64,000 bases of DNA from NCBI GenBank assembly GCA_020639255.1, contig JACKGZ010000006.1:124001-188000 (forward strand), given 5' to 3'. The position numbers and the translations under genes were made by a program. Below, piece after piece: positions 7,831-16,962 of this stretch (within the stretch, counting starts at the first letter, position 1; the number at the start of each line of letters is the position of its first letter). Below the pieces are notes generated by a model. It had not been told where the DNA came from. It ran no database searches and was given only the letters and a program-made list of their open reading frames with translations. The stretch comes from Phycisphaera sp. (GTDB taxonomy: Bacteria > Planctomycetota > Phycisphaerae > Phycisphaerales > UBA1924).

Positions 7831-10800
7831 ATGAAACGGAATCAGATTGTGTCGGCGACGCTGCTCGCCGTCCTGGCGGGCGCGGCTGCGGCGCAGCAGG
7901 GCCTGAAGGAAGAGGACTACAAGAACCTCCAGCCGGTGGACGTGCGCCGCGATATGGCCAATGACGCCTATCACCAGACCCGGTACACGGGCAACCAAGA
8001 CCGCCTGATCTACGGCAACGACGACCGCCGGGACGTCTACGAAGTGACCGACCCGTTCCTGCTCGGCCTCGCGCAGGCCGGCGTGGCGGTGTGCGATGTC
8101 TCCGAGCTCACCGACAACGGCAACGGCACGTTCACGCTCAACACGGGACGCTGGACGGCTGCCTGCACGAACGAGCCATTCTTCAACCAGATGCGCCTTG
8201 GTTTCTGCTCGGGCTTCCTCGTCGGCACCGATCTGATCGTGACGGCGGGCCATTGCGTGAGCCCGAGCGACGTGGGTGATATCGCGTTCGTCTTCCAGTT
8301 CGACCAGCAGGGCCCGGGCACCGGGCCCGGCGCGGACCCAGAGGTCATCGTTCCCGCTGACAACGTGTACTTCCTGACACAGGTGGTCGACCACGCGCTC
8401 GCCGGCGGCGAGGACCACTGCGTCTGCCGCGTCGACCGCGCGGTCGCGGGGCGGACGCCGCTGCCGGTGCGTCGCACGGGCAGCGTCACCAACGGCGACC
8501 CGCTCGTCATGATCGGGCACCCGGCCGTTCTGCCCAAGAAGATTGAGGCCGGCGGCGAGGTCAAGGATTCCAACGGCACCACGCCCTACTTCATGGCCAA
8601 CGTCGACGCCTACGGCGGCAACTCCGGTTCGATGGTCCTGAATCGCACGACCGGTGTGATCGAGGGCATCCTCGTCCGCGGCAACCAGGACTATGTCTCC
8701 GGGCCGGGCGGCTGCCTGCTCAGCAACCAGTGCCCCGACTCGGGCTGCCCCACATGGGAAGAGATCAGCAAGACCACGAGCTTTGCGAGCTTCATTCCCG
8801 AGCTCGGTCTGCAGTTCACGCCCAACGGGAGCATCACACACATCGGCACCGTCGGCGGTCCGTTCAACGACGAGACCTTCCAGATCAACATCTCTAATCC
8901 GACGAGCAACCCCGCCGATTACTCGGTCAGCATCGACATGGGCGCCGAGCACACCGTTCTCCTCAACGGTTCGGCGGGCCCGGTGACGGGCTCAGTTGCG
9001 GGTGGCGGCAACGCCTCAATCACCGCGTCGCTCTCGGGTGCCGCGAGCATGCCCGCGGGCATCTACGAGACAACCATCAGCCTCGAAGACGTCACCAACG
9101 GACGGACCCTCTCACTCCTGAGCACGCTTGAGGTCGGGCAGACCGGCATCTCCGTCAGCCCGGCGACCGACCTCGTCACAGGCGGACCCAACGGCGGACC
9201 GTTCAGCGGCACGCAGCTCTACACCATTACGAGCACGCGCCCCACGCCCGTCACCGTCGACATCACACCCGATCAGTCCTGGATCACGCTCAATGGTTCG
9301 ACCGGGCCGACGAGCGTCAACCTGAGCGGCACGGGCGATATGGCGGTCGTCACCGTCGGCATCGGCGGCAACGCGGCCTCGCTCTCAAACGGGCTCTACA
9401 CGGGCACCGTCACGATCGACAACACCCAGAGCGTCATCGGCGACACCAGCCGGGGCGTCTCGCTCGATGTCGGACGCTACCTCTACGAGGACAGCCCCGC
9501 CATCGCGATCAACGACAACCAGTCCTATTCGACCACGATCGACGTGCCCGACGGCTTCTGCATCGCCGACATCGACGTCGAGATCGACATCACTCACACG
9601 TACATCGGTGACCTCGTCGTTGAACTCGAATCGCCTTTGGGCACCGTTGTGCGTCTCCACGACCGCTCGGGCGGTACGACCGACAACCTCGTCGTCACCT
9701 ACGACGACGACGGCGGCTCGACACCCGACGGCCCCGGTGCGCTCGCCGACTACGAGACCGAGATCGCCACGGGCACCTGGACGCTCCGTTTCAGCGACAA
9801 CGCCAACCAGGACCAGGGCGTGCTCAACTCGTGGGCGCTCCGCATCGCTTCGCAGTCGGGCGGCTGCTTGCCCGTCGCCAACGACGTCGACGTCGACGTC
9901 CCCGCCAACGCGCTCACGACCGTCATGCTCGACGGCCAGAGCGTGAACGGGCCGTTCGTATACATCATCGAGTCGCTGCCCGCCAACGGCGAGCTGTTCA
10001 TCCCGGGCGGGGCGCGCATCACGAGCGTGCCGACGACGCTCCCGGGTGATTCGGTCAGCTACCGCCCCGACGAGTTCTACGCGGGCGTGGACATGTTCGA
10101 TTACTCGACGAACGACGGGGCTTCTTCGGGCCTGGCGCTTGTGACAACGAACGTTGGCAGTGCGACGCTCGCCGACTTCAACATGGACACCAACCCCGGC
10201 TGGACCACGACCGGCATGTGGGCCTTCGGCGTGCCCGCCGGCGTCGATGGCGATCCGTCGTCGGGCTACACCGGCTCGAATGTCTACGGCTACAACCTGA
10301 ACGGTGACTACACCAACGACATGCCCGAGTACCCGCTCACGACGGGCGTCATCGACGCCTCGGGTGCGAGCAACGTCACGCTCGAGTTCCAGCGCTGGCT
10401 GGGCATCGAGAACAGCACTTACGATCACGCTTCCGTCGAGGTCTTCGACGGGTCGTCGTGGCAGCAGATCTGGAACCACACCACCACGACATCGTTCACG
10501 GACACCAGCTGGCAGGCGCAGAGCTTCGACATCTCGGCCTACGCCGACGGCAACCCGAACCTCCAGATCCGCTGGATCATGGGCACCACGGATGTCTCCG
10601 TGACCTACTGCGGCTGGAACATCGACGATGTCTCGCTCAAGGGTCTGGTCGTGCCGACGAGCGGATACTGCCTCGCCGACACGAACGGTGACGGCAATGT
10701 TTCGCCCGCCGACTTCAGCGCCTGGGTTGCGGCGTTCAACGCGGGCAACGCCGCGGTCGCGGACCAGAACCAGGACGGCGTCGTGAGCCCGGCCGACTTC

Positions 10801-10839
10801 AGTGCCTGGGTCTCCAACTACAACACCGGCTGCCCGTAA
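7831..10839 (+). CDS. Secreted trypsin-fold serine protease with tandem beta domains, P domain and C-terminal dockerin
   Basis: The ATG at 7831 (1002 residues) gives a signal peptide (MKRNQIV...AGAAAAQ); upstream in-frame codons would bury it. The protease domain has a complete triad: His141 in TAGHC, Asp202 in CRVDRAV and Ser265 in GGNSGS, resembling Glu-specific/V8-like endopeptidases. Two related beta-sandwich units follow (about residues 328-435 and 436-545, each with a GGPFN/GGPFS start and a STxGP/SAGP turn). Next is a proprotein-convertase P domain (about 548-670, with YIGDLVVELESP and GTWTLRFSD), then an adhesive-like region, and last a pair of calcium loops (DTNGDGNVSPADFSAW and DQNQDGVVSPADFSAW) ending GCP. 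It should be exported and anchored at the surface. A terminator follows at 10876. Confidence 0.9.
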   Translation: MKRNQIVSATLLAVLAGAAAAQQGLKEEDYKNLQPVDVRRDMANDAYHQTRYTGNQDRLIYGNDDRRDVYEVTDPFLLGLAQAGVAVCDVSELTDNGNGTFTLNTGRWTAACTNEPFFNQMRLGFCSGFLVGTDLIVTAGHCVSPSDVGDIAFVFQFDQQGPGTGPGADPEVIVPADNVYFLTQVVDHALAGGEDHCVCRVDRAVAGRTPLPVRRTGSVTNGDPLVMIGHPAVLPKKIEAGGEVKDSNGTTPYFMANVDAYGGNSGSMVLNRTTGVIEGILVRGNQDYVSGPGGCLLSNQCPDSGCPTWEEISKTTSFASFIPELGLQFTPNGSITHIGTVGGPFNDETFQINISNPTSNPADYSVSIDMGAEHTVLLNGSAGPVTGSVAGGGNASITASLSGAASMPAGIYETTISLEDVTNGRTLSLLSTLEVGQTGISVSPATDLVTGGPNGGPFSGTQLYTITSTRPTPVTVDITPDQSWITLNGSTGPTSVNLSGTGDMAVVTVGIGGNAASLSNGLYTGTVTIDNTQSVIGDTSRGVSLDVGRYLYEDSPAIAINDNQSYSTTIDVPDGFCIADIDVEIDITHTYIGDLVVELESPLGTVVRLHDRSGGTTDNLVVTYDDDGGSTPDGPGALADYETEIATGTWTLRFSDNANQDQGVLNSWALRIASQSGGCLPVANDVDVDVPANALTTVMLDGQSVNGPFVYIIESLPANGELFIPGGARITSVPTTLPGDSVSYRPDEFYAGVDMFDYSTNDGASSGLALVTTNVGSATLADFNMDTNPGWTTTGMWAFGVPAGVDGDPSSGYTGSNVYGYNLNGDYTNDMPEYPLTTGVIDASGASNVTLEFQRWLGIENSTYDHASVEVFDGSSWQQIWNHTTTTSFTDTSWQAQSFDISAYADGNPNLQIRWIMGTTDVSVTYCGWNIDDVSLKGLVVPTSGYCLADTNGDGNVSPADFSAWVAAFNAGNAAVADQNQDGVVSPADFSAWVSNYNTGCP

Positions 10840-10875
10840 TCGTCGGCCGGAATCGCGTTTGATCTGATCCACACG

Positions 10876-10910
10876 GGGCCCTTCCCATCCGGGAGGGGCC
10901 CTTTCTCTTA
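10876..10910 (+). terminator. Intrinsic terminator after the protease gene
   Basis: An 11-bp stem (GGGCCCTTCCC with GGGAGGGGCCC, one G-U pair) closes an ATCC loop and is followed by TTTCTCTT. It lies 36 nt after the protease stop and isolates that gene from the kynurenine cluster. Confidence 0.85.
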
Positions 10911-10965
10911 CGCATCTTCGGAAGCTTCCTGGACCGGGGCCTACGCTCGGCCAAGGAGCGAACGC

Positions 10966-11754
10966 ATGGATCTGTCACTGGTCGGAAAGAAGGCGCTCGT
11001 CTGCGGCTCAACGCAGGGCATCGGGCTCGCATCCGCGATCGAACTGGCGAGCTTGGGTGCCGAGGTGACGCTCCTGGCGCGCAACACCGAGCGGCTCGAA
11101 GCCGTGTGCGCCGAGCTCCCACGCGAGCACGACCAGACGCACGAGTGGATCGCCGCGGATTTCAGCGAACCGGCGAGCGTGTCGGCGGCGGTGTCGGGTG
11201 CGATCTCGTCCGGGCACCGCTGGCAGATCCTGATCAACAACACGGGCGGGCCTCCCGGCGGCAAGGCGATCGACGCGAACCCTTCGGCGTACCTGGACGC
11301 CTTCAAGGCGCACCTCATCAACAACCAGACGCTCGTGCAGCTGCTCGTGCCGGGCTTCCGTGCGTCGAAGTACGGGCGTGTGATCAATATCATCTCCACG
11401 AGCGTGAAGGCGCCGATCCCGGGGCTGGGTGTGTCCAACACGATCCGCGGCGCCGTCGCGAGCTGGGCCAAGACCATCGCGACTGAACTCGCGCCCGACA
11501 ACATCACGGTCAACAACGTGCTGCCCGGATTCACGGACACGGCGCGGCTCAGCCAGCTCTTTGCGGGCAAGGCCGAGAAGCTGGGGCAGAGCGTGGACGA
11601 GGTGACCTCGGACGCGATCGCGTCGATCCCGGCCGGTCGGCTCGGGAGGGCGGAAGAGATCGCTGCGGCGGTTGCGTTCCTGGCCTCGCCTGCGGCGGCG
11701 TACATCACGGGCATCAACCTGCCCGTCGACGGCGGGCGTCTGCCGACGCTGTAG
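10966..11754 (+). CDS. SDR-family oxidoreductase lacking the canonical Tyr/Lys pair
   Basis: This 262-residue Rossmann protein is of the short-chain dehydrogenase fold. It has the cofactor motif GSTQGIGLA, then ADFSEP, INNTGGPPGG and an IISTSV strand carrying the catalytic-position Ser, and near the end ITGINLPVDGG. Where classical SDRs have YxxxK, this one reads SNTIR, so Tyr and Lys are replaced by Ser and Arg. Some FabG-like SDRs share the SNxxR form, and their chemistry is uncertain. A good ribosome site (AAGGAG) precedes the ATG. It is the first gene of the plus-strand arm of the kynurenine cluster and lies 11 nt before the aldehyde dehydrogenase, suggesting a role in aminomuconate metabolism. 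Confidence 0.85.
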   Translation: MDLSLVGKKALVCGSTQGIGLASAIELASLGAEVTLLARNTERLEAVCAELPREHDQTHEWIAADFSEPASVSAAVSGAISSGHRWQILINNTGGPPGGKAIDANPSAYLDAFKAHLINNQTLVQLLVPGFRASKYGRVINIISTSVKAPIPGLGVSNTIRGAVASWAKTIATELAPDNITVNNVLPGFTDTARLSQLFAGKAEKLGQSVDEVTSDAIASIPAGRLGRAEEIAAAVAFLASPAAAYITGINLPVDGGRLPTL

Positions 11755-11765
11755 ACTGGGGCACG

Positions 11766-13223
11766 ATGCAGCGGATCCAGAATTATATCGACGGCGCGTT
11801 CCGTGACCCCGAGTCGGGCGAGTGGCTCGATGTGTACGAGCCCGCGACGGGCAAGGTTTATGCGCAGGCTCCGGCGTCGGGCGCGAGCGATGTCGAGCGA
11901 GCCTACAAAGCGGCGGCTAACGCATTCCCCGCGTGGTCGGGCATGGCCGCCTATGACCGAGCGCAGGTGCTGTACAAGCTCTCGCGGCTCATCACAGAGA
12001 ACCTGGACGAGCTGGCGCTGGCCGAGTCGCGCGACACGGGCAAGCCGATCTCGGTCGCACGCAGTGTCGACATCCCTCGTGCGGCGTCGAACTTCGAGTT
12101 CTTCGCGGGCGTGATTCTGCACAGCGAATCGCAGCTTCACGACACTGATGGAAATGCACTCAACTACACACTCCGCAAGCCTCGGGGTGTGGCGGGGTTG
12201 ATCTCGCCCTGGAATCTGCCGCTGTATCTGCTGTCGTGGAAGATCGCGCCGGCGCTTGCGACGGGCAACACGTGCGTCGCCAAACCCTCGGAAGTGACGC
12301 CAATGACGGCGTACCTACTCTGCAAACTCGCTGAACAAGCGGGCATGCCGAGGGGCGTGATGAACATCGTGCACGGCACGGGCGAGCCGTGCGGTAAAGC
12401 GATCGTCGAGCACCCGGGCATCCCGGCGATCTCATTCACCGGCTCAACCACGGTCGGGCAGTGGATCGGGAGCACGGCGGGGAAGATGCTCAAGCGCGTG
12501 AGCCTTGAGCTCGGCGGGAAGAACCCGAACGTGATCTTCGCGGACGCGGACCTCGATCAGGCGGTCGAGACGGCGTGCCGAGCTTCGTTCAGCAACCAGG
12601 GGCAGATCTGCCTCTGCGGCTCGCGGATTCTGGTCGAGCAGTCCATCTCCGAGGAGTTCACGCGGCGATTGGTCGAACGCACGGAGCGGATCCGTGTCGG
12701 CGATCCGGATGACCCCGCGACGGAGTTCGGCTCGCTTGTCTCCTCGGAGCACTTCGAGAAAGTCTCGGCCGCGGTTGAGCGTGCGAAGGAACTCGGCGGC
12801 GTCGTGCATTGCGGCGGCGAGGCGGTGCGCATCGCGGGCGAACGCTGCAGCGGTGGGTACTTCTACCCACCGACGATCATCTCCGGGCTCGATATGAGCT
12901 GCGACGTACAGCAGGGCGAGATCTTCGGGCCGGTGGTGACGGTGACGCCGTTCGCTGACGAAGCGGAGGCGGTGCATCTGGCGAACGACACGCCGTACGG
13001 CTTGGCCTCGATGGTATGGACACGCGACCTGTCACGTGCGCATCGTGTGGCAGCGCTGATCGAGGCGGGGATTGTGTGGGTGAACTGCTGGATGCTCCGC
13101 GATCTGCGCACGCCGTTCGGTGGCGCGAAGGCGTCGGGTGTCGGGCGCGAGGGCGGTGTGGACGCGCTCAAGTTCTTTACCGAGCCGAAGAATGTGTGCG
13201 TGAAGCTGGAAGGGACGGTGTGA
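11766..13223 (+). CDS. 2-aminomuconate 6-semialdehyde dehydrogenase (ALDH superfamily)
   Basis: This 485-residue NAD(P)+-dependent aldehyde dehydrogenase has the catalytic thiol in QICLCG (Cys282) and the general base in LELGGKNP (Glu248). The cofactor-binding ISFTGSTTVG and the late EIFGPVVTV and NDTPYGLAS motifs are present. It belongs to the 2-hydroxymuconic/2-aminomuconic semialdehyde dehydrogenase type. Given ACMS decarboxylase on the opposite strand and a RidA protein immediately downstream (TGATG overlap), its likely substrate is 2-aminomuconate 6-semialdehyde. A betaine-aldehyde-type activity cannot be excluded from motifs alone, but context argues strongly for the kynurenine route. 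Confidence 0.88.
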   Translation: MQRIQNYIDGAFRDPESGEWLDVYEPATGKVYAQAPASGASDVERAYKAAANAFPAWSGMAAYDRAQVLYKLSRLITENLDELALAESRDTGKPISVARSVDIPRAASNFEFFAGVILHSESQLHDTDGNALNYTLRKPRGVAGLISPWNLPLYLLSWKIAPALATGNTCVAKPSEVTPMTAYLLCKLAEQAGMPRGVMNIVHGTGEPCGKAIVEHPGIPAISFTGSTTVGQWIGSTAGKMLKRVSLELGGKNPNVIFADADLDQAVETACRASFSNQGQICLCGSRILVEQSISEEFTRRLVERTERIRVGDPDDPATEFGSLVSSEHFEKVSAAVERAKELGGVVHCGGEAVRIAGERCSGGYFYPPTIISGLDMSCDVQQGEIFGPVVTVTPFADEAEAVHLANDTPYGLASMVWTRDLSRAHRVAALIEAGIVWVNCWMLRDLRTPFGGAKASGVGREGGVDALKFFTEPKNVCVKLEGTV

Positions 13224-13660
13224 TGTCGGACGGTATCGAGAGTCATCGCGCGCCTGAGGCCGTGGGGGCGTATCCGCACGCCAGGCGTGTCGGGAATCTG
13301 CTGTTTCTCTCGGGTGTCGGGCCGCGCAAACGGGGGACGAAAGAGATCCCCGGTGTCACGCTGGACACCAATGGCAAGATGGTCGATTACGACATCGAAG
13401 CGCAGTGCGTGAGCTGCTTCGAGAACATCCGTGCGGTGCTCGAGGACGCGGGGAGCCAGTGGGAGAACATCGTCGACGTGCTTGCGTTCCTGACGGATAT
13501 GCCTCGTGACTTTGCGGCGTACAACCGCATCTACGCCGAGTACTTCGCGGGCCCGGGCAAGCCCAACCCGACGCGCACGACGATCGAGATCTCACGTCTG
13601 CCACAAGGTGGGAACGCGCCGATTGCGGTCGAACTCAAGGTGATCGCGACGATCGATTAG
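13223..13660 (+). CDS. RidA-family protein, probable 2-aminomuconate deaminase
   Basis: The ATG at 13223 overlaps the dehydrogenase stop. The 145-residue product has the YjgF/RidA trimer fold signature: GNLLFLSGVGP near the start, a central QCVSCFENIRAVLEDAG helix, and PNPTRTTIEI with Arg118 at the position that binds the substrate carboxylate. In kynurenine-degrading bacteria a RidA-like enzyme hydrolyses 2-aminomuconate to 2-oxo-3-hexenedioate and ammonia, which fits its place after the semialdehyde dehydrogenase. General enamine/imine hydrolase activity is the fallback description. Its stop overlaps the convergent kynB stop by 4 nt, so no terminator separates the two arms. Confidence 0.87.
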   Translation: MSDGIESHRAPEAVGAYPHARRVGNLLFLSGVGPRKRGTKEIPGVTLDTNGKMVDYDIEAQCVSCFENIRAVLEDAGSQWENIVDVLAFLTDMPRDFAAYNRIYAEYFAGPGKPNPTRTTIEISRLPQGGNAPIAVELKVIATID

Positions 13661-14277
13661 TCGTGCGTGCGCAGGATCGCGCGGACGGGGCTGGCGTCGA
13701 AGCCGACGAGCCTGAGCGGGAGCGCGATGAGCTCATAGCTCCCCGGCGGCACCTCTGAAAGATCGAGCCCTTCGAGAATCGCGATGTTGTGGCTCAGGAT
13801 TGCCTTGTGCGCGGGCAGATCCTTGGAATCGGCGGTATCGACGCTTGGCGTATCAACACCGATGGTGATGACGCCGCGCGAGGCGCAGTGTTCAACAAGC
13901 GACCCGGCAAGTCCCTTGTAATCGGTATTGAAGACCTCGTCATCGGGCCAGGAGCCGGTCTTGAAGAGGACGCGTGCGCAGTCGATGGGCGTAAGAAGGT
14001 CGCCGTGCTCGATGCGGTCGCGTGCGGACTTGTTGCACTCGATCACCTCGCAAGTGCCGAGGAAGTGTTCGAGGGGCATCTTATCGATGGCTGGAGCGTC
14101 GATGCCGTAGTGGTTCGCGCCGTCGGCGTGTGCGCCGAGGTGGACGGTGCCGTGGAGTGTGGAGAGGGTGAGGTTGTCGCCCCGTTTCATGTCAAGGAGA
14201 ACCTCGCGCGAGAGGGGGGTATCTCCCGGGAAAACGGCGGTTTTGGGTGTGAGTGGCGGCGAGATGTCGTAGATCAT
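13657..14277 (-). CDS. kynB: Kynurenine formamidase (cyclase family)
   Basis: This enzyme hydrolyses N-formyl-L-kynurenine to kynurenine and formate. The start at 14277 (206 residues, MIYDISPPL) overlaps the kmo stop (ATGA). The bacterial KynB/cyclase-family metal site is visible as HLGAHADG, with His46, His50 and Asp52, followed by NHYG. GDTPLSRE near the N-terminus and a late IGVDTPSVD also match the family. Length is typical. It is the last gene of the minus-strand kynurenine arm. No tryptophan 2,3-dioxygenase lies in the window, so that first step must be encoded elsewhere or formylkynurenine is scavenged. Confidence 0.93.
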   Translation of the reverse strand: MIYDISPPLTPKTAVFPGDTPLSREVLLDMKRGDNLTLSTLHGTVHLGAHADGANHYGIDAPAIDKMPLEHFLGTCEVIECNKSARDRIEHGDLLTPIDCARVLFKTGSWPDDEVFNTDYKGLAGSLVEHCASRGVITIGVDTPSVDTADSKDLPAHKAILSHNIAILEGLDLSEVPPGSYELIALPLRLVGFDASPVRAILRTHD

Positions 14278-15671
14278 GTGCTGCCCTCCATATGATCGAG
14301 GATCGCAACGACACGGGCTTGGAGTGCTTCGTCGTCGAGTCCGGTCTCGCCGTCCTGCTGGAGTGAGCCAGCGATGCATTGGGCGAGGCGCACGACGCGA
14401 CCGCCCACGATGCGTGCTTCGTCGTAGGGCATGTTCGAGAAGCTGACAAGGTTGTAGAGCGGCATGTAGCATTCGGCGTCGAGACGGTGCAGCGTGTGCT
14501 CGACGCGCTTGCGGAGCAGGAAGAGCGGGTCGGCGACGCTGTCGCGCATCTCGACGAAGTTCTCGAGCGCAAGGTCGGCGATCGCGTTGGCCGCAGGGAC
14601 GCGGGACTCGGCGAAGCGTTCGATCGCAACCGAGAGGTCGCCCTCAACCTGCTCGATGGTCTCGTCGAAGAGCCGGCAGTCTTCGAAACCCGCGTTCATG
14701 CCCTGGCCGTAGAACGGGACGATCGCATGGGCGGCGTCACCGAGCAGGAGCGTTCTGGCATGACGCTGCCATGGTGAGCAGCGGACCGTCACGAGCGAGC
14801 CAATCGGGTTGTTCGCGTAGTCGTACTCGAGTGTGGGCATGAGGCGCGAGGCATCGGGGAAGTGCTCATCGAAATAGTCGCGGACTGGGCCATCGGGCGC
14901 GAGCTCGGCGAAGCTGTTTGGGCCTTCGAAGGGCCAGAAGAGCGTGCAGGTGAAGGTGCGATCGTCGTTGGGCAGAGCGATCATCATGTAGTGCCCGCGG
15001 GGCCAGATGTGCAGGGCGTGCGGGTCCATCGCGAAGCCGTCGTGGAGCGAGGCGTCGACGCCGCACTCGGCTGCCGGTGGGATGAGGAGTTCCTTGTAGC
15101 CGTGGTCGAGGTAGGACTGCTGGTAATTGAAGCGGTCTGTCACCTGCATCGCGCCGCGGACGGTGGAGAACGCGCCGTCGCACCCGAAGACGTAGTCGCC
15201 AGTGATCGTTTCGTGGCCGGTGGGTGTTTCGAGCTCGATCGAGGGCGCGTTGAGGTCGGCGCCGACGCACCTGGACTCGAAGCGGATCTCGACGTTGGTG
15301 TTCTTGTCGGCGGCGTCGAGCAGGATGAGGTTGAGATCGGATCGCGAGATCGAGCGGATGGCGTCCTCGGGGTTGCTTGAGTAAGCCTGGAACGTGAGGT
15401 TGCCCTTCTCGTCGTGAAGCATGCGCCCGGGCATGCGGATGGACGAGGCGAGGACGGTATCGTCGAGCCCGACACGCCTGAGCGCGGTGATGCCCCGGCA
15501 CGAGAGTGCGAGGTTGATCGATCGCCCGCCGACGAACCCGGCGGCTCGGGGGTCGGGGCGTCGTTCGCAGAGCGTGACGCGGTAGCCGCGCTTGCCGAGC
15601 TGGCATGCGAGGAGTGCCCCGACGAGGCCGGCGCCTGCGATCACGACGTGCGTTTCGGAGGGGGGCTTCAT
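14274..15671 (-). CDS. kmo: Kynurenine 3-monooxygenase
   Basis: This FAD-dependent aromatic hydroxylase converts L-kynurenine to 3-hydroxykynurenine with NADPH and O2. The 465-residue protein begins with the dinucleotide motif GAGLVG (residues 13-18) and a FAD-contacting CERRPDPR. It has GRSINLALS and GDYVFGCDGAFSTVR (the DG motif), and later LLGDAAHAIVPFYGQGMNAGFED (the GD motif). GRSINLALS and PFYGQGMNAGFED are typical of kynurenine monooxygenase rather than other FAD hydroxylases. It lies 12 nt downstream of kynU and overlaps kynB by 4 nt. Confidence 0.95.
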   Translation of the reverse strand: MKPPSETHVVIAGAGLVGALLACQLGKRGYRVTLCERRPDPRAAGFVGGRSINLALSCRGITALRRVGLDDTVLASSIRMPGRMLHDEKGNLTFQAYSSNPEDAIRSISRSDLNLILLDAADKNTNVEIRFESRCVGADLNAPSIELETPTGHETITGDYVFGCDGAFSTVRGAMQVTDRFNYQQSYLDHGYKELLIPPAAECGVDASLHDGFAMDPHALHIWPRGHYMMIALPNDDRTFTCTLFWPFEGPNSFAELAPDGPVRDYFDEHFPDASRLMPTLEYDYANNPIGSLVTVRCSPWQRHARTLLLGDAAHAIVPFYGQGMNAGFEDCRLFDETIEQVEGDLSVAIERFAESRVPAANAIADLALENFVEMRDSVADPLFLLRKRVEHTLHRLDAECYMPLYNLVSFSNMPYDEARIVGGRVVRLAQCIAGSLQQDGETGLDDEALQARVVAILDHMEGST

Positions 15672-15683
15672 GCGTGCGATCTC

Positions 15684-16949
15684 CTACGAAACCAGGTCTG
15701 CGAGCGTGTTAACAAACCGCCAGACGTCGTGGTACGAGACGTAGCTCGGGACGGGCGCGGCGCGGATGACGTTGGGCTCTCGGAAGTCGGCGACGACGCC
15801 ACGCTCCTCAAGGCGGTCGCGGATGCGGGGGGTGGGTGTGTTGACGACGAGCGAGAGCTGCGAGCCGCGTTCGTTCGGGTCGAGTGGCGTGAGGATGGAG
15901 ATCGCCTCGCCGCATCGGCTGCGGATGAGCGACTCCATGTAGCCCGTGATCTTGATCGCTTTCTCGCGGAGGCGTTCGATGCCGATCTCATCGAAGATCG
16001 CGAGCGAAGCCTTGAGCGGGGTCATCGCAAGGATGGGCGGGTTCGAGAGCTGCCATGCGTCGGCGCTGGCGACGGGTTCGAAGCCGGGCTGCATCTTGAA
16101 TCGCGTTTCGGGATCGTTGCCCCACCAGCCGGCAAGTCGCGGCAGGTCTGCGGTGTGGTGACGCTCGTGCACGAACGCGCCCGCGATCGCGCCCGGGCCT
16201 GAGTTCAGGTACTTGTAGCTGCACCACGCTGCGAAGTCGGCGTTCCAGTCGTGCAGTTGCAGCGGGACGTTGCCCGCGGCGTGCGCGAGATCCCAGCCGA
16301 CAACGCAGCCCGCTTCGTGTCCGGCGCGGGTGATTGTCGGCATGTCCATGAGCTGGCCCGTCAGGTAGTTGACGCCGCCGATCATGACGAGGGCGATCGA
16401 GTCGCCATCGGCGCGGAGCAGTTCGCACACATCCTCGGTGCGGAGTGTGTGTTCGCCCGCGCGGGGCTTGAGTCGGATGACCGTGTCGCTGATCGCGTAG
16501 CCGTGCAGCGTCGCCTGCGAGCCCACCGCGTAGGAATCAGACGGGAACGCGTGGTCCTCGATCACGATCTTGTACCGATCACGAGTGGGTCGGTAGAACG
16601 AGAGCATCAGGAGATGCAGGTTAACTGTCAGCGAGTTCATCGCGACGACTTCGGTGGTTTTGGCGCCGACGAGCCTCGCCAATGGCTCGCGGAACTGCTC
16701 GTGGTAGTCCTTCCACGGGTCTCGCCCCTCGAAGTGCGCGTTGACCGCGAGGGTTGCCCAGTCGTCGAGTTCCTGCTCGACGAGGCGGCGGACGTCCTTG
16801 GGTTGACACCCGAGCGAGTTGCCCGTGAGGTAGACAACGGGCTTGCCGTCTTTGTGCGGGATGTGGAACCGCTCGCGGTATTGGGCGAGCGGATCGTCGG
16901 CGTCGAGTGCGAATGCGTGGGATTCGTCGGTTGGGTGTGTCGTCGTCAC
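15684..16949 (-). CDS. kynU: Kynureninase
   Basis: This PLP enzyme cleaves 3-hydroxykynurenine (or kynurenine) to 3-hydroxyanthranilate and alanine. The 421-residue protein has YLTGNSLGCQPK near the start, NSLTVNLHLLM for phosphate/aldehyde contacts, EDHAFPSDSYA, and GWDLAHAAGN holding the ring-binding Asp. The Schiff-base Lys246 sits in CSYKYLNSGPG. Length and domain order match bacterial KynU. It lies 13 nt after the ACMS decarboxylase gene and 12 nt before kmo, in the same transcript. Confidence 0.95.
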   Translation of the reverse strand: MTTTHPTDESHAFALDADDPLAQYRERFHIPHKDGKPVVYLTGNSLGCQPKDVRRLVEQELDDWATLAVNAHFEGRDPWKDYHEQFREPLARLVGAKTTEVVAMNSLTVNLHLLMLSFYRPTRDRYKIVIEDHAFPSDSYAVGSQATLHGYAISDTVIRLKPRAGEHTLRTEDVCELLRADGDSIALVMIGGVNYLTGQLMDMPTITRAGHEAGCVVGWDLAHAAGNVPLQLHDWNADFAAWCSYKYLNSGPGAIAGAFVHERHHTADLPRLAGWWGNDPETRFKMQPGFEPVASADAWQLSNPPILAMTPLKASLAIFDEIGIERLREKAIKITGYMESLIRSRCGEAISILTPLDPNERGSQLSLVVNTPTPRIRDRLEERGVVADFREPNVIRAAPVPSYVSYHDVWRFVNTLADLVS

Positions 16950-16962
16950 GCCAGATGATAGA

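Noticed and set aside
9385..10872. A 495-codon minus-strand frame
   Set aside because: Antisense of the protease P domain and dockerin; the translation has no recognisable fold and no start signal.
10920..10929. GGAAGCTTCC palindrome before the SDR gene
   Set aside because: Short and isolated; such 10-bp palindromes are expected by chance in 64 kb and no promoter element adjoins it.
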